A program made the translations under genes and the position numbers. 64,000 nucleotides of DNA from contig CP179201.1 in assembly GCA_051201605.1 (NCBI GenBank), positions 620,001 to 684,000 on the forward strand. Direction: 5' to 3'. Numbering within the stretch: position 1 is the stretch's first letter; the number at the start of each line of letters is the position of its first letter. This DNA is from CABZJG01 sp902512685 (GTDB lineage Bacteria; Pseudomonadota; Alphaproteobacteria; Rhodobacterales; Rhodobacteraceae). Below are positions 45,103-53,925 of the stretch, one piece after another. A model generated the notes under the pieces. It had not been told where the DNA came from, did no database searches, and was given only the letters and a program-made list of their open reading frames with translations.

Positions 45103-45894
45103 ATGTCTGATCTAGCAATTGATCGTGAAGTTGACCGCAGCCAGATGCAAGTGTCCGACGAAGAAGCGATCCAGATTACAGAAATGAATAAATGGTTTGG
45201 CACATTCCATGTGCTTCGCGATATCAATCTCACAGTTAACAAGGGTGAGCGGATCGTGGTCTGCGGACCATCAGGCTCTGGCAAGTCAACTTTAATCCGC
45301 TGTATCAATGCACTTGAAGAGCACCAACGGGGCCAAATTATTGTTGATGGCACTGTGCTGTCTTCTGATTTGAAAAATGTTGATAAAATCCGCTCAGAAG
45401 TGGGCATGGTTTTCCAACACTTCAATCTGTTCCCTCATCTTACAATTCTGGAAAACTGTACGCTGGCTCCTATTTGGGTGCGAAAAACACCTAAAAAGGA
45501 AGCTGAAGAAACCGCAATGCACTTTCTGGAAAAAGTCAAAATTCCAGAGCAGGCCCTAAAATATCCTGGTCAGCTTTCAGGCGGCCAGCAGCAGCGTGTT
45601 GCGATTGCACGCTCGCTTTGTATGCGCCCTCGGATTATGCTGTTTGACGAGCCGACATCAGCTCTTGATCCAGAAATGATCAAAGAGGTTCTTGATACAA
45701 TGATTGAGTTGGCTCAGGATGGTATGACCATGTTGTGTGTTACACATGAGATGGGTTTCGCCAGACAGGTTGCCAACCGTGTGATTTTTATGGATCAGGG
45801 TCAAATTGTTGAGCAAAATGAACCCGAAGAGTTCTTTAACAATCCCCAATCTGATCGCACCAAGCTATTCTTAAGTCAGATATTGGGCCACTAA
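45103..45894 (+). CDS. aapP: General L-amino acid ABC transporter ATP-binding protein (AapP/BztD)
   Basis: The 263-aa ATPase has Walker A CGPSGSGKSTLIRCINALEE, the Q-loop GMVFQHFNLFPHLT, the signature LSGGQQQRVAIARSL and Walker B MLFDEPTSALDPE followed by the H-loop CVTHEMGFA. It energises AapQM. An aaggaga ribosome site precedes it. A terminator hairpin follows the stop. Confidence 0.96.
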   Translation: MSDLAIDREVDRSQMQVSDEEAIQITEMNKWFGTFHVLRDINLTVNKGERIVVCGPSGSGKSTLIRCINALEEHQRGQIIVDGTVLSSDLKNVDKIRSEVGMVFQHFNLFPHLTILENCTLAPIWVRKTPKKEAEETAMHFLEKVKIPEQALKYPGQLSGGQQQRVAIARSLCMRPRIMLFDEPTSALDPEMIKEVLDTMIELAQDGMTMLCVTHEMGFARQVANRVIFMDQGQIVEQNEPEEFFNNPQSDRTKLFLSQILGH

Positions 45895-45902
45895 AATACA
45901 TC

Positions 45903-45937
45903 CCTAAGCCATATATACAGAACTTGGCTTAGGGAGC
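45903..45937 (+). terminator. Hairpin after aapP
   Basis: ccctaagcc at 45903-45911 pairs with ggcttaggg nine bases long ending near 45934, with a 14-base loop. There is no strong T-run, so it may be a partial terminator or 3'-end stabiliser of the aap mRNA. Confidence 0.55.
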
Positions 45938-46030
45938 CTTCCCAATGTCTTAGGATGGTTCCATCCATGTTAGTTTCCCTCACATACTATAAATAGATTC
46001 AAACTCTGTCTTTGGGAAAAACTCATCTAC

Positions 46031-46155
46031 TCAATCAGATTTACCAGCTGAACTTTCGGTAGAAGGTGTTTTAGCTTTTGCCGATTGATCTAAATGATAC
46101 TGCTTTCCATCTAGCTTAAAGGCGACGGAAAAGGCATTAACAAGTATTCAGTCAT
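46031..46155 (-). pseudogene. Possible small gene with a one-base frameshift
   Basis: An ATG at 46155 follows the Fe-S gene's TAG with no gap. The ATG frame (MTEYLLMPFPSP) stops after 14 codons, but a neighbouring frame stays open from VNAFSVAFKLDGKQYHLDQS to a stop at 46031. A one-base deletion near 46135 would join them into about 41 residues with a hydrophilic Ala/Lys/Ser tail. I recognise no family. It could be a sequencing indel, a decayed gene or chance. Confidence 0.25.
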
Positions 46156-46824
46156 CTAATCGCTTTTGGCAGTAGGTGAAGATAAGAAGGCCTGCATGTG
46201 AAACGAAGATTGTTCCAAGTTTCGAAATCGGTCTTTGCCGACAGGACACTGTCGCCTTGCTGCACAACCTTTATCGACGCATCGTTCGGCGTCCAGGGTC
46301 AATACATGGGATTGACATGCTTCTACGTCATAAAATTCTCCCTCAAAGGCCGAAACTGGGCAGGCTGATGCGCAGGGTGCTGCGCAGGCTGGACATGGAG
46401 AGGGGGAGGGCTTTGGTAATTGAATTTCACTTTCAAGCGCAAGAGCACCGCGGAAGGACACGAACAGCCCAGTCTGATTATGAACCAAAAGGCGGATTGG
46501 CGAGACATGCATCAATCCTGTTTTAAGAGCCCATTGAAAAAAAGGCGCATAGGTTGGACCTTGGAATGGAAATATTGGCTTCGCATTTATTTTTCTGGCA
46601 AGAGAGGTGATCACGCGTTCGGACCACCGGTCCATTGGGTTTGATTGCCCATCTTGCATTTCTAAGCTGTTTTTGAATTGATGCCAAAAATTGGATTCAT
46701 CAGGGCCGATCAAAAGTAAAGTACTGCAATTTTCGGGTGCGTGGTCTTCTGCCACAGGATGAAACCCGCCCATGATTTTCAAAGAAATGGACTGAACCTC
46801 AGTTCTGATGTCCTCAAAGGTCAC
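46156..46824 (-). CDS. 4Fe-4S ferredoxin-like protein
   Basis: The 222-aa protein carries two cysteine clusters in the C-terminal half: PCPACAAPCASACP (about residues 143-156) and CVDKGCAARRQCP (about residues 182-194). Together they could bind one or two 4Fe-4S clusters. The N-terminal half includes LLLIGPDESNFWHQF and FPFQGPTYAPFFQWALKTG, as in small QueG-like or ferredoxin-like proteins of Rhodobacterales. The redox partner is unknown. Its start overlaps the end of the desaturase gene by four bases, so the two are likely co-translated. Confidence 0.7.
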   Translation of the reverse strand: MTFEDIRTEVQSISLKIMGGFHPVAEDHAPENCSTLLLIGPDESNFWHQFKNSLEMQDGQSNPMDRWSERVITSLARKINAKPIFPFQGPTYAPFFQWALKTGLMHVSPIRLLVHNQTGLFVSFRGALALESEIQLPKPSPSPCPACAAPCASACPVSAFEGEFYDVEACQSHVLTLDAERCVDKGCAARRQCPVGKDRFRNLEQSSFHMQAFLSSPTAKSD

Positions 46825-47615
46825 TTATCTCCAAATGGAAGCCATAGGTTCCACCTTAGTCGTGTTGGACGACTATCCTGCCACTGTAATCCTAAATCCA
46901 TTTCCTTATGTCCATCAATTGGCAGATCTTTATATGTTCCAAAAATACGATCCCAAATTGATAATGCAAAGCCATAATTGGTATCGTGTTCAAGGCGGTT
47001 TTTGGAGTGGTGTATTCGATGCATATCCGGCGTGACGATAAACTTTCGTAAAACCGTATCTATGCGTTTTGGTATGTTTATATTTGCGTGATTAAACAAT
47101 GCTGTTCCATTTAACAAAACTTCAAATATTATAACTGCCCAAGCCGTGGGTCCAATGAGATAAACCAAACCAATTTTCAAGATCATAGAGAGCGCTATCT
47201 CGACCGGATGAAATCGAATGGCCGTTGTAACGTCCATATCCACATCAGCGTGATGAACTCTGTGCAATCGCCAAAGCAAAGGTACCTTATGTGTTATAAG
47301 GTGCTGTCCCCAAATGAAAAAATCCAGCATTAGTATGCAAATAGTGATTTCTATCCACACGGGCCAGTTCAACTGGTTGAAAAGGCCCAAGCCTGCCTGT
47401 GAGGCATCTATAGCTGCTCCAACTGCCAAAAGCGGAAGGCCAAAAGCAAGCGCCCGCAGCGTTAAAGTATTGATAGCAGTCAGAGCCCAATTGGTTGGCC
47501 ACCGAGAAAGACGAGAGTGAACGCGCGTGCGGCGTGGCCAGTAACTTTCTATCAGCGCAAACAGCACAAAGAGAGTTATAAATACTGCCAGCCGAAGGAT
47601 AGGTTCGATTTCCAT
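46821..47615 (-). CDS. Sterol desaturase/fatty acid hydroxylase family protein
   Basis: The 264-aa membrane protein has about four hydrophobic helices and the histidine clusters of the diiron hydroxylase family: HLITHKVPLLWRLHRVHH (about residues 105-122), FNHANI and DMHRIHHSKNRLEHDTNYG. Members hydroxylate or desaturate lipids, carotenoids or ether lipids. The substrate cannot be deduced. It is the first gene of a two-gene unit with the Fe-S protein, which might supply electrons (inference). Confidence 0.85.
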   Translation of the reverse strand: MEIEPILRLAVFITLFVLFALIESYWPRRTRVHSRLSRWPTNWALTAINTLTLRALAFGLPLLAVGAAIDASQAGLGLFNQLNWPVWIEITICILMLDFFIWGQHLITHKVPLLWRLHRVHHADVDMDVTTAIRFHPVEIALSMILKIGLVYLIGPTAWAVIIFEVLLNGTALFNHANINIPKRIDTVLRKFIVTPDMHRIHHSKNRLEHDTNYGFALSIWDRIFGTYKDLPIDGHKEMDLGLQWQDSRPTRLRWNLWLPFGDK

Positions 47616-47667
47616 GACTTAAACCTAATCTAGCAGAGAAAAAGCTCAAGCACCGAGATGCAATTTT

Positions 47668-48516
47668 TTAATTTTTTCGGATCAAGGATCCAGCACCATG
47701 CTCAGTAAAAAGTTCAAGTAAACAGGCATTGGGAGCACGACCATCAAGAATAACAACTGCTCTTACGCCGTTTTCAATAGCGTTAAGCGCTGTTTCTGTT
47801 TTCGGTATCATACCCCCAGCGATCACGCCTTCTTTTGTCAGGCTGACAATTTGATCAGAAGTTAACTCTGTTAAAATGTTGCCATTTAAATTTTTGACAC
47901 CTTCTACGTCTGTCAATAATAGCAACCGATCGGCATTTAAAGCAGCGGCAATCGCACCAGCCGCTGTGTCTCCATTAACATTGTAAGTTTCGCCGTTTTG
48001 ACCTGTCCCTAAGGGCGCAATTACAGGAATAAGGTCATTATCAAACAGAGTTCTTAAAACATCCGGATTGACCGATTGAGGGGTCCCAACCAGACCAAGG
48101 TCAGGCTCCGTTTGGTCACAAACCATTAAATTTGCATCTTTGCCAGAAAGACCAACAGCCTGACCACCTTGTTTGTTGATGGCTTGGACAATTTTCTTGT
48201 TCACACGACCAGAAAGAACCATCTCAACAACTTCCATAGTTGCTTTATCCGTAACCCTTTTGCCATTCACAAATTCGGATTTAATGCCCAGTTTTTCGAG
48301 CATCGTGTTGATCATAGGGCCGCCGCCATGGACAATCACAGGATTGATCCCTACCTGCCGCATCAGCACGATATCGCGGGCAAATGTATCTAGGTTTTCA
48401 TCGCTGCCCATCGCATGGCCACCCAGTTTGATAACCACGATTGCGTCATCGTAGCGTTGCAAATATGGCAAGGCTTCTGACAAGGTTCGGGCAGTGGAAA
48501 TCCAGTCTCGGTTCAT
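47668..48516 (-). CDS. argB: Acetylglutamate kinase
   Basis: The 282-aa enzyme phosphorylates N-acetylglutamate in arginine biosynthesis. It has the amino-acid kinase motifs VVIKLGGHAMGSDE, PVIVHGGGPMINTML, the NAG site SGRVNKKIVQAINKQGG, NVNGDTAAGAIAAAL and GGMIPKTETALNAI. The start at 48516 (MNRDWISTARTL) was chosen over an in-frame ATG at 48573 because it matches the family. It lies downstream of ysxC with an 80-base gap. Confidence 0.94.
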   Translation of the reverse strand: MNRDWISTARTLSEALPYLQRYDDAIVVIKLGGHAMGSDENLDTFARDIVLMRQVGINPVIVHGGGPMINTMLEKLGIKSEFVNGKRVTDKATMEVVEMVLSGRVNKKIVQAINKQGGQAVGLSGKDANLMVCDQTEPDLGLVGTPQSVNPDVLRTLFDNDLIPVIAPLGTGQNGETYNVNGDTAAGAIAAALNADRLLLLTDVEGVKNLNGNILTELTSDQIVSLTKEGVIAGGMIPKTETALNAIENGVRAVVILDGRAPNACLLELFTEHGAGSLIRKN

Positions 48517-48599
48517 AGTTGCTGTCTTCACAAGTTCCTCGTTGATGAGAATGTTTTCTATGATTGTGATCAAATGCGCAAGAGGGCCAATTTCAAGCT

Positions 48600-49250
48600 T
48601 TAAACAAGAGAAGCAATTGTGGCACGAAGGGCCTCAATGCCCCAGCCTTTTTCTGATGAGGTAAGGATAAGCTCAGGGAAGGCCGCAGGGTGTTTTGATA
48701 GGGCTGTGCGCACCTGTGCCAACGTGGCCTCACGAGCTGGTTCTTTAACCTTGTCCGCCTTGGTCAATATGCATTGAAATGTTACTGCAGAGCTATCCAA
48801 GAGGTTGAGTATCTCTTCATCAACAGATTTAATGCCGTGCCGCATATCAATCAGGACAAAGGCCCGTCGCAAGGACTGGCGACCAGATAAATATTGTTTG
48901 AGTAACCGTTGCCACTTTTCGACCACAGGCAAAGGTGCATTGGCATATCCGTAGCCAGGCAGATCAACCAAATAATGGCTGTCTGCGACAGTAAAAAAGT
49001 TGATTTCCTGAGTTCTGCCGGGTGTATTAGAGGCGCGCGCCAAAGACTTTCTACCGGTCACCGCATTGATCAAAGTTGATTTTCCAACATTTGATCGCCC
49101 AGCAAAACATACCTCCAATCTATCGTCTGGAGGCAAACCAGACATAGAAACCACACCTTTTACAAAATCAGTTTGCCGTGCGAATAAAAGGCGCCCCTTT
49201 TCACTGTCTTCCGTGTCAGGGCGCTCTGCTAAGGGAAACTCTAGTTTCAT
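48600..49250 (-). CDS. ysxC: Ribosome biogenesis GTP-binding protein YsxC/EngB
   Basis: The 216-aa GTPase has FAGRSNVGKSTLINAVTGRK (G1), NTPGRTQEINFF (G2), DLPGYGYA (G3) and LTKADKV (G4). YsxC is needed for late 50S assembly. Its ATG overlaps the stop of the upstream MOSC gene by four bases, and argB follows. This yidC-MOSC-ysxC-argB order is one I recognise from Rhodobacterales. Confidence 0.95.
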   Translation of the reverse strand: MKLEFPLAERPDTEDSEKGRLLFARQTDFVKGVVSMSGLPPDDRLEVCFAGRSNVGKSTLINAVTGRKSLARASNTPGRTQEINFFTVADSHYLVDLPGYGYANAPLPVVEKWQRLLKQYLSGRQSLRRAFVLIDMRHGIKSVDEEILNLLDSSAVTFQCILTKADKVKEPAREATLAQVRTALSKHPAAFPELILTSSEKGWGIEALRATIASLV

Positions 49251-49990
49251 AACATAACTCTGACTTTGTCACCAAGGTTGATAGTGCCAGATGATACTGC
49301 AACGGCATAAACATTGAAATCACGATGCCCCCAAGTATCCAGGGTGCCCAAAGTATCTGCATCGCGCTGCCCAGTTTCTGGATTTGCTGTTGTTGCCATG
49401 CAGCGAATAACGCGTTCGCGCACTTCAAAAACAGCACTACCAATTTTTAACTGTTTCCCCAACCAATCAAATTCCTCCCACGGGGCTAGGCCATCAATCC
49501 ATATATTTCCGCGCCATCTGGCAGTCGACAAATCTCGGCCAAATTTTTGGCAAACCGCTCGATGTGATGCTAAATTTCCGATACTAATTGACGGGTAATC
49601 AGTGTCGGTTAAGCCGTTTTGCTTTGATCGCACCAAGCGGGTAGATTGCGCTCTATCTGCGGGAACAAGGGGGCCGGCCCAGTCTAGGAACTTTTGTTGC
49701 TCATGGTCCGGATTAAAAGATAAATCCTGTAAATCGGGATGTTTCAGCGTCATAACGCCAGTGGCTTCGTCAAAGCTGGTGCTAATTGCCATTAACCGCG
49801 GGGCTTTGGATCCGCGACTAAAATTTTGGCATGGAGCCCATGTTGTCCCATCAGCGTCCGAGGCCTCATGTGCTACCGCCCATGTCCTGTCCCATGGCAA
49901 AGTTTCTCCTGCAGTCACTGCAACGCTCGATAACTCTTCGCGGCCATGTGACTTTATTGGATAGCGCCAAACTTGTGAAACATCAGGCAT
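49247..49990 (-). CDS. MOSC-domain protein (YcbX/MOSC-N like)
   Basis: The 247-aa protein begins VSQVWRYPIKSHGREELSSV, the usual MOSC N-terminal beta-barrel, followed by PWDRTWAVAH, and then the MOSC core with FGRDLSTARWRGNIWIDGL and RVIRCMATTANPETGQRD, which contains the single conserved cysteine. Such proteins are molybdenum-cofactor-linked sulfur carriers or reductase components. The start overlaps the yidC stop by one base. Confidence 0.88.
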   Translation of the reverse strand: MPDVSQVWRYPIKSHGREELSSVAVTAGETLPWDRTWAVAHEASDADGTTWAPCQNFSRGSKAPRLMAISTSFDEATGVMTLKHPDLQDLSFNPDHEQQKFLDWAGPLVPADRAQSTRLVRSKQNGLTDTDYPSISIGNLASHRAVCQKFGRDLSTARWRGNIWIDGLAPWEEFDWLGKQLKIGSAVFEVRERVIRCMATTANPETGQRDADTLGTLDTWGHRDFNVYAVAVSSGTINLGDKVRVML

Positions 49991-51795
49991 TAGTTTTTGT
50001 CCGGTTTGTTTTTTTTCTTAAAGCTTGATCTGATATTACCAAATACATCAGGTTTGTACCCTTGCGTTCGCATAATCAAATACTGTTGAGTGAAGGTGAT
50101 CGTGTTGTTTGCAATCCAATATAGGACAAGGCCACTTGCAAAGGTTCCCAGCATAAACATAAACACCCATGGCATCCAAGCAAAGATCATTGCTTGGGTT
50201 GGATCAGTGGGCGCGGGGTTTAGCTTTTGCTGTATCCACATGGAAATTCCAAGCAAAATTGGCAGAACACCTAAAGATACTATCGCAAACAGTGAACTTG
50301 GATCGGGTGGCGCAAAAGGAAGCAAGCCAAAAAGGTTCAAAATCGAGGATGGATCAGGGGCGCTAAGGTCTGTAATCCAGCCAACCCATGGGGCATGACG
50401 CAACTCAAGCGTAACGAAAATAACTTTATAAAGAGAGAAAAAGATAGGTATCTGCAGCAAAATGGGCAGGCAGCCCGAGGCGGGGTTAACTTTTTCCTTT
50501 TTATAAAGAGCCATCATCTCTTGTTGCAGCTTTTGTTTATCATCTCCTGCGCGTTCTTTGATTTTTTCCATTTCTGGCTGCAGATTCTTCATCTTGGCCA
50601 TTGAAACAAAAGATTTGTATGCCAACGGAAAGAGCAAAGTTTTAATCAGAAGTGTCAGGCCTATAATCGCCCATCCCATATTTCCAATCAAAGCGTTCAG
50701 CCAGTGCAGAACCACGAATATGGGTCTGGTCAGGAAAAAGAACCAACCCCAATCAATACTATCGGTAAATCGGTCAACTCCGGCCGATTGATACCCACGA
50801 ATAGCTTCCCATTCTTTTGCGCCGGCAAAAAATCGGGTGCTTACAGAGGCTGATTGTCCAATAGCAACTGTTTGCCGTTGCAAAACGGTTTCGGTTTGAT
50901 AAATATCTGCCGTTTCAAAATATTTTGCAGTAGACCTAAACCCTTTGCCTGACTGCGGTACTAGGGTCGTCATCCAAAAATGATCGGTGAAACCAATCCA
51001 CCCATTTTCAGCGACCTCTATCCGGTCAGCATGTGTGCCTTCACGATCATCTATCGAATAATCTCGGATATCATCATAGTTTTCTTCAGACAGATTGCCA
51101 TCCGACATGCGTATTAAGCCTTCGTGAAGAATAAAAAAGTTTTTTAGGTCTGTGGGTTCGCCATTGCGGCGGATCAGCCCATACGGGCGCAGATCCACGC
51201 TATTGGTTGAATTGTTGAAAACTTGTTGTTCGATGGTGAACATGTAATCATCGTCTACCGAGATAACGCGCCTAAATTGGACGCCTATATCATTGGTCCA
51301 TTTTAGTGTGATAGGTGCGTCCGGTCGTAAGGTCTCATTGCCCTCTAATGCCCAAATTGTATCGGGGGTTGGCACTTGATCTGGGGTAATTCCAGAAATC
51401 GCTGCCCAGCCAAAACTTGCATAATAGGCGCCAATATCTCCGAAAGGCCGCAGCAGCGTGACATTATTTGAGCCTTCCCTGAGATCAACACGGTAATCGA
51501 GCAGTGATAGATCATCAATGCGTCCGCCCTTCAGGGAAATTGACCCACTAAGACGATTTGTTTCAATTGGTATGCGGGGGGCTTCTTGGGCAGATGCCAC
51601 AGCCTGCGGTGCCGCTGTTTGCTCTGCTTCCGTAACGGCGGGCAATGCTAGAGGCTGATTCTCGGTTGCCTCAGTCTCGGGTGCATTTGGATCCACTGTA
51701 ACTGGTTCTGGTGGTGGGAACAAAACAAACCAAACTATGATCACCACAAAGCTAAGCGCTGAAGCCAGAATAAGGTTTCTGTTTTGATCGTCCAT
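49990..51795 (-). CDS. yidC: Membrane protein insertase YidC
   Basis: The 601-aa protein has an N-terminal membrane anchor, a large periplasmic beta-sandwich domain (about residues 60-350) and five C-terminal helices including GWAIIGLTLLIKTLLFPLAY with the conserved hydrophilic-groove arginine region, CLPILLQIPIFFSLYKVIFV and a basic tail. YidC inserts small membrane proteins alone or with SecYEG. It ends one base into the MOSC gene. Confidence 0.96.
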   Translation of the reverse strand: MDDQNRNLILASALSFVVIIVWFVLFPPPEPVTVDPNAPETEATENQPLALPAVTEAEQTAAPQAVASAQEAPRIPIETNRLSGSISLKGGRIDDLSLLDYRVDLREGSNNVTLLRPFGDIGAYYASFGWAAISGITPDQVPTPDTIWALEGNETLRPDAPITLKWTNDIGVQFRRVISVDDDYMFTIEQQVFNNSTNSVDLRPYGLIRRNGEPTDLKNFFILHEGLIRMSDGNLSEENYDDIRDYSIDDREGTHADRIEVAENGWIGFTDHFWMTTLVPQSGKGFRSTAKYFETADIYQTETVLQRQTVAIGQSASVSTRFFAGAKEWEAIRGYQSAGVDRFTDSIDWGWFFFLTRPIFVVLHWLNALIGNMGWAIIGLTLLIKTLLFPLAYKSFVSMAKMKNLQPEMEKIKERAGDDKQKLQQEMMALYKKEKVNPASGCLPILLQIPIFFSLYKVIFVTLELRHAPWVGWITDLSAPDPSSILNLFGLLPFAPPDPSSLFAIVSLGVLPILLGISMWIQQKLNPAPTDPTQAMIFAWMPWVFMFMLGTFASGLVLYWIANNTITFTQQYLIMRTQGYKPDVFGNIRSSFKKKNKPDKN

Positions 51796-51962
51796 AATCG
51801 TATGCCACCCTAGCAGATATTGTCTGTGCTGGGTTCAACAGAGTAAGGTGGCAAAGGTCAAGAGGGCAACGGAGTTTTTATCACTTTTGGTTAGTGTCTA
51901 GGTCTATTAATTGCCATTTTTCTTAGTCCTAGCCTGGGTTATCCAGCGATTAGTTGAATTCC

Positions 51963-52793
51963 TCAATTTCTGTCCTTGGTTAGACCTGAAAAATCAAATA
52001 ATTTGGGGTCTAGCAAATGTGAGGGTCTAGCGTTCATAAGTGCGCGAAACATCACCTGTCTGCGACCTGGGTGATTAGCTTCCCATTGATCCAGAATTTT
52101 CTTTACTTGCTGGCGTTGCAACCCGTCTTGCGAGCCACATAAATCGCAAGGAATAACTGGATAATTCATAGCCCGAGAAAATTTTTCACAATCGGACTCT
52201 GCAACATGAGCTAGAGGGCGATATACAAAAAGATCCCCTTCCTCGTTCAGTAATTTAGGTGGCATGGTGGCTAAGCGACCGCCATGGAATAAATTCATAA
52301 AAAATGTTTCAAGGATATCGTCCCGATGATGTCCAAGCACGACAGCGCTGCACCCTTCTTCGCGTGCTATGCGATATAAATTACCCCGTCGTAATCGAGA
52401 GCAAAGCGCGCAGTATGTACGCCCCTTTGGGACTTTATCAACAACGATAGAATAGGTATCTTGATATTCAATTCGATGCGGTACATCCATTTCTTGAAAA
52501 AATTCAGGTAAAACAGTTGCCGGAAAACCAGGTTGACCCTGATCCAAATTACAAGCCAATATATCAATCGGCAACAGGCCGCGCCATTTCAATTCATATA
52601 AAGCGGCCAAAAGAGTATAGCTGTCTTTGCCGCCTGAAAGGCAAACAAGCCAACGAGTATCCCGCTCGATCATACCGTATTGTTCTATAGCTTCACGGAC
52701 GCTGCGGATAATCCGTTTGCGCAACTTTTTAAATTCTGTAGTCGACGGAGCGCCTGCAAAAAGTGGGTGAATATCTGTGTTGTCATCAAACAT
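51963..52793 (-). CDS. ttcA: tRNA 2-thiocytidine(32) synthetase TtcA
   Basis: The 276-aa protein has the PP-loop CLSGGKDSYTLLAALYEL for ATP activation and two CxxC pairs, CALC near residue 131 and CDLC near residue 219, that bind the Fe-S cluster. It thiolates C32 in certain tRNAs. It sits between yidC and yidD in an otherwise conserved yidC-yidD-rnpA-rpmH block. A 167-base gap separates it from yidC. Confidence 0.93.
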   Translation of the reverse strand: MFDDNTDIHPLFAGAPSTTEFKKLRKRIIRSVREAIEQYGMIERDTRWLVCLSGGKDSYTLLAALYELKWRGLLPIDILACNLDQGQPGFPATVLPEFFQEMDVPHRIEYQDTYSIVVDKVPKGRTYCALCSRLRRGNLYRIAREEGCSAVVLGHHRDDILETFFMNLFHGGRLATMPPKLLNEEGDLFVYRPLAHVAESDCEKFSRAMNYPVIPCDLCGSQDGLQRQQVKKILDQWEANHPGRRQVMFRALMNARPSHLLDPKLFDFSGLTKDRN

Positions 52794-52837
52794 GAAGAGG
52801 ATTTAGACTTTTAACGGTGTCCAATCAAGGCATTGGT

Positions 52838-53059
52838 TTAATCGGGCACCTCATCAGTTCCCGAGTCGCCCCAAGGATGACATTTCATAATTCGGCGCAA
52901 GCTAAGCCAACTGCCTTTTATTGCGCCATGGCGCTGCAAGGCTTGCAAAGCATATGCGCTGCATGTGGGGTCATACCTGCAATTGTTGCCCACCCAAGGC
53001 GATAAGAGCAATCGATAAGCATGGATAGGAAGGGATATGGCAAAAGCAAGCGGGTTCAT
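52838..53059 (-). CDS. yidD: Membrane protein insertion efficiency factor YidD
   Basis: The 73-aa product contains the YidD signature LPIHAYRLLLSPWVGNNCRY then DPTCSAYALQALQRHG and RRIMKCHPWG. YidD aids YidC-dependent insertion. The ATG at 53059 overlaps the rnpA stop in an ATGA arrangement, which decides the start; the frame is open further upstream within rnpA. Confidence 0.93.
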   Translation of the reverse strand: MNPLAFAISLPIHAYRLLLSPWVGNNCRYDPTCSAYALQALQRHGAIKGSWLSLRRIMKCHPWGDSGTDEVPD

Positions 53060-53472
53060 GCTTTGGCAGACGCATGAATTGTTAAAAGTGCTTGTCTCAG
53101 GTCGGCTTTCAATTCTGGAAAAGAGGAACCAACTGTCGTTTTGGCGCGGCCAATAAGCACGTAATCCCACCCGGCAAAGCCTGACCCTGGAAGAATAGCG
53201 CGCGCTATTTCACGTAACCGTCGCTTGGCGCGGTTTCGTGTAACCGCGTTCCCAACTTTTTTTGAGCAGGTGAACCCAACACGTATTTCTTTGCTAGCAA
53301 TTGGGTGCTGCGGTATGGCTTGAACAATTAGACCTTTGCAAAAGGCACGGTGGCCTTTGCTTGCTAAAATAAACTGCTTGCGTGTTGCAAGTGTCGCCAG
53401 GGAGTTTTCTGGAGCTTCAGCAGAAGAGTGGACCTCTTTTGTGCACATCTCTTGGTCTGGCCGGCCAGTCAC
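53056..53472 (-). CDS. rnpA: Ribonuclease P protein component
   Basis: The 138-aa frame contains FTCSKKVGNAVTRNRAKRRL, the hallmark RNR motif of the RNase P protein, followed by GWDYVLIGRAKT. The protein helps RNase P RNA mature the 5' ends of tRNAs. The true start may be the ATG at 53448 (MCTKEVHSS), as the N-terminus is poorly conserved. It lies between rpmH and yidD. Confidence 0.93.
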   Translation of the reverse strand: MTGRPDQEMCTKEVHSSAEAPENSLATLATRKQFILASKGHRAFCKGLIVQAIPQHPIASKEIRVGFTCSKKVGNAVTRNRAKRRLREIARAILPGSGFAGWDYVLIGRAKTTVGSSFPELKADLRQALLTIHASAKA

Positions 53473-53521
53473 AGTATAACTGTCAATTTGATTAGTTTAT
53501 GTTTCGGATCAACCGAAATGC

Positions 53522-53656
53522 TCAGGCACTCAGCGATTTACGGCCACGAGCCCGCCGTGCGTTCAAAATTTTGCGGCCAGCCTTAGTAGCCATGCGGGCG
53601 CGGAATCCATGCCGCCGTTTGCGGACTAAGTTGGAAGGTTGAAATGTGCGCTTCAT
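53522..53656 (-). CDS. rpmH: 50S ribosomal protein L34
   Basis: A 44-aa frame reads [20 protein letters not shown] and continues [20 protein letters not shown] to SLSA, the complete L34 sequence. L34 is the smallest 50S protein and is nearly always next to rnpA, as here (50-base spacer). The start at 53656 follows acggagacg on the minus strand. The 270 bases upstream are AT-rich with no further gene and should carry its promoter and that of the divergent TVP38-like gene. Confidence 0.96.
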
Positions 53657-53925
53657 AGCATCGTCTCCGTTACATCTGGCGGGGCACAAAATGGATTCGC
53701 GCCAATCACCTCTATTGAAGCCTTGCCTATAAGGACGATAATTGAATAAGTCAAATCATTGAAGCAGTTTTATAGAGAATATTGCGCCTAAAGTGACAAT
53801 TTCTTGAGATGCTGTAAAATGCGTTTGTTTTTTAAATCAAATGGAAATTAATCAATAAACTGTGAATGATCTGGCAAAATTCTTTTTTGAGGCTCATTTT
53901 AGGCAAGTAAAGGCTAGGAAAAAAA

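Noticed and set aside
52838..53925. Chromosomal replication origin next to rnpA-rpmH
   Set aside because: In some phyla oriC and dnaA lie here, but no dnaA gene and no cluster of DnaA boxes is visible; the 270-bp gap is merely AT-rich.
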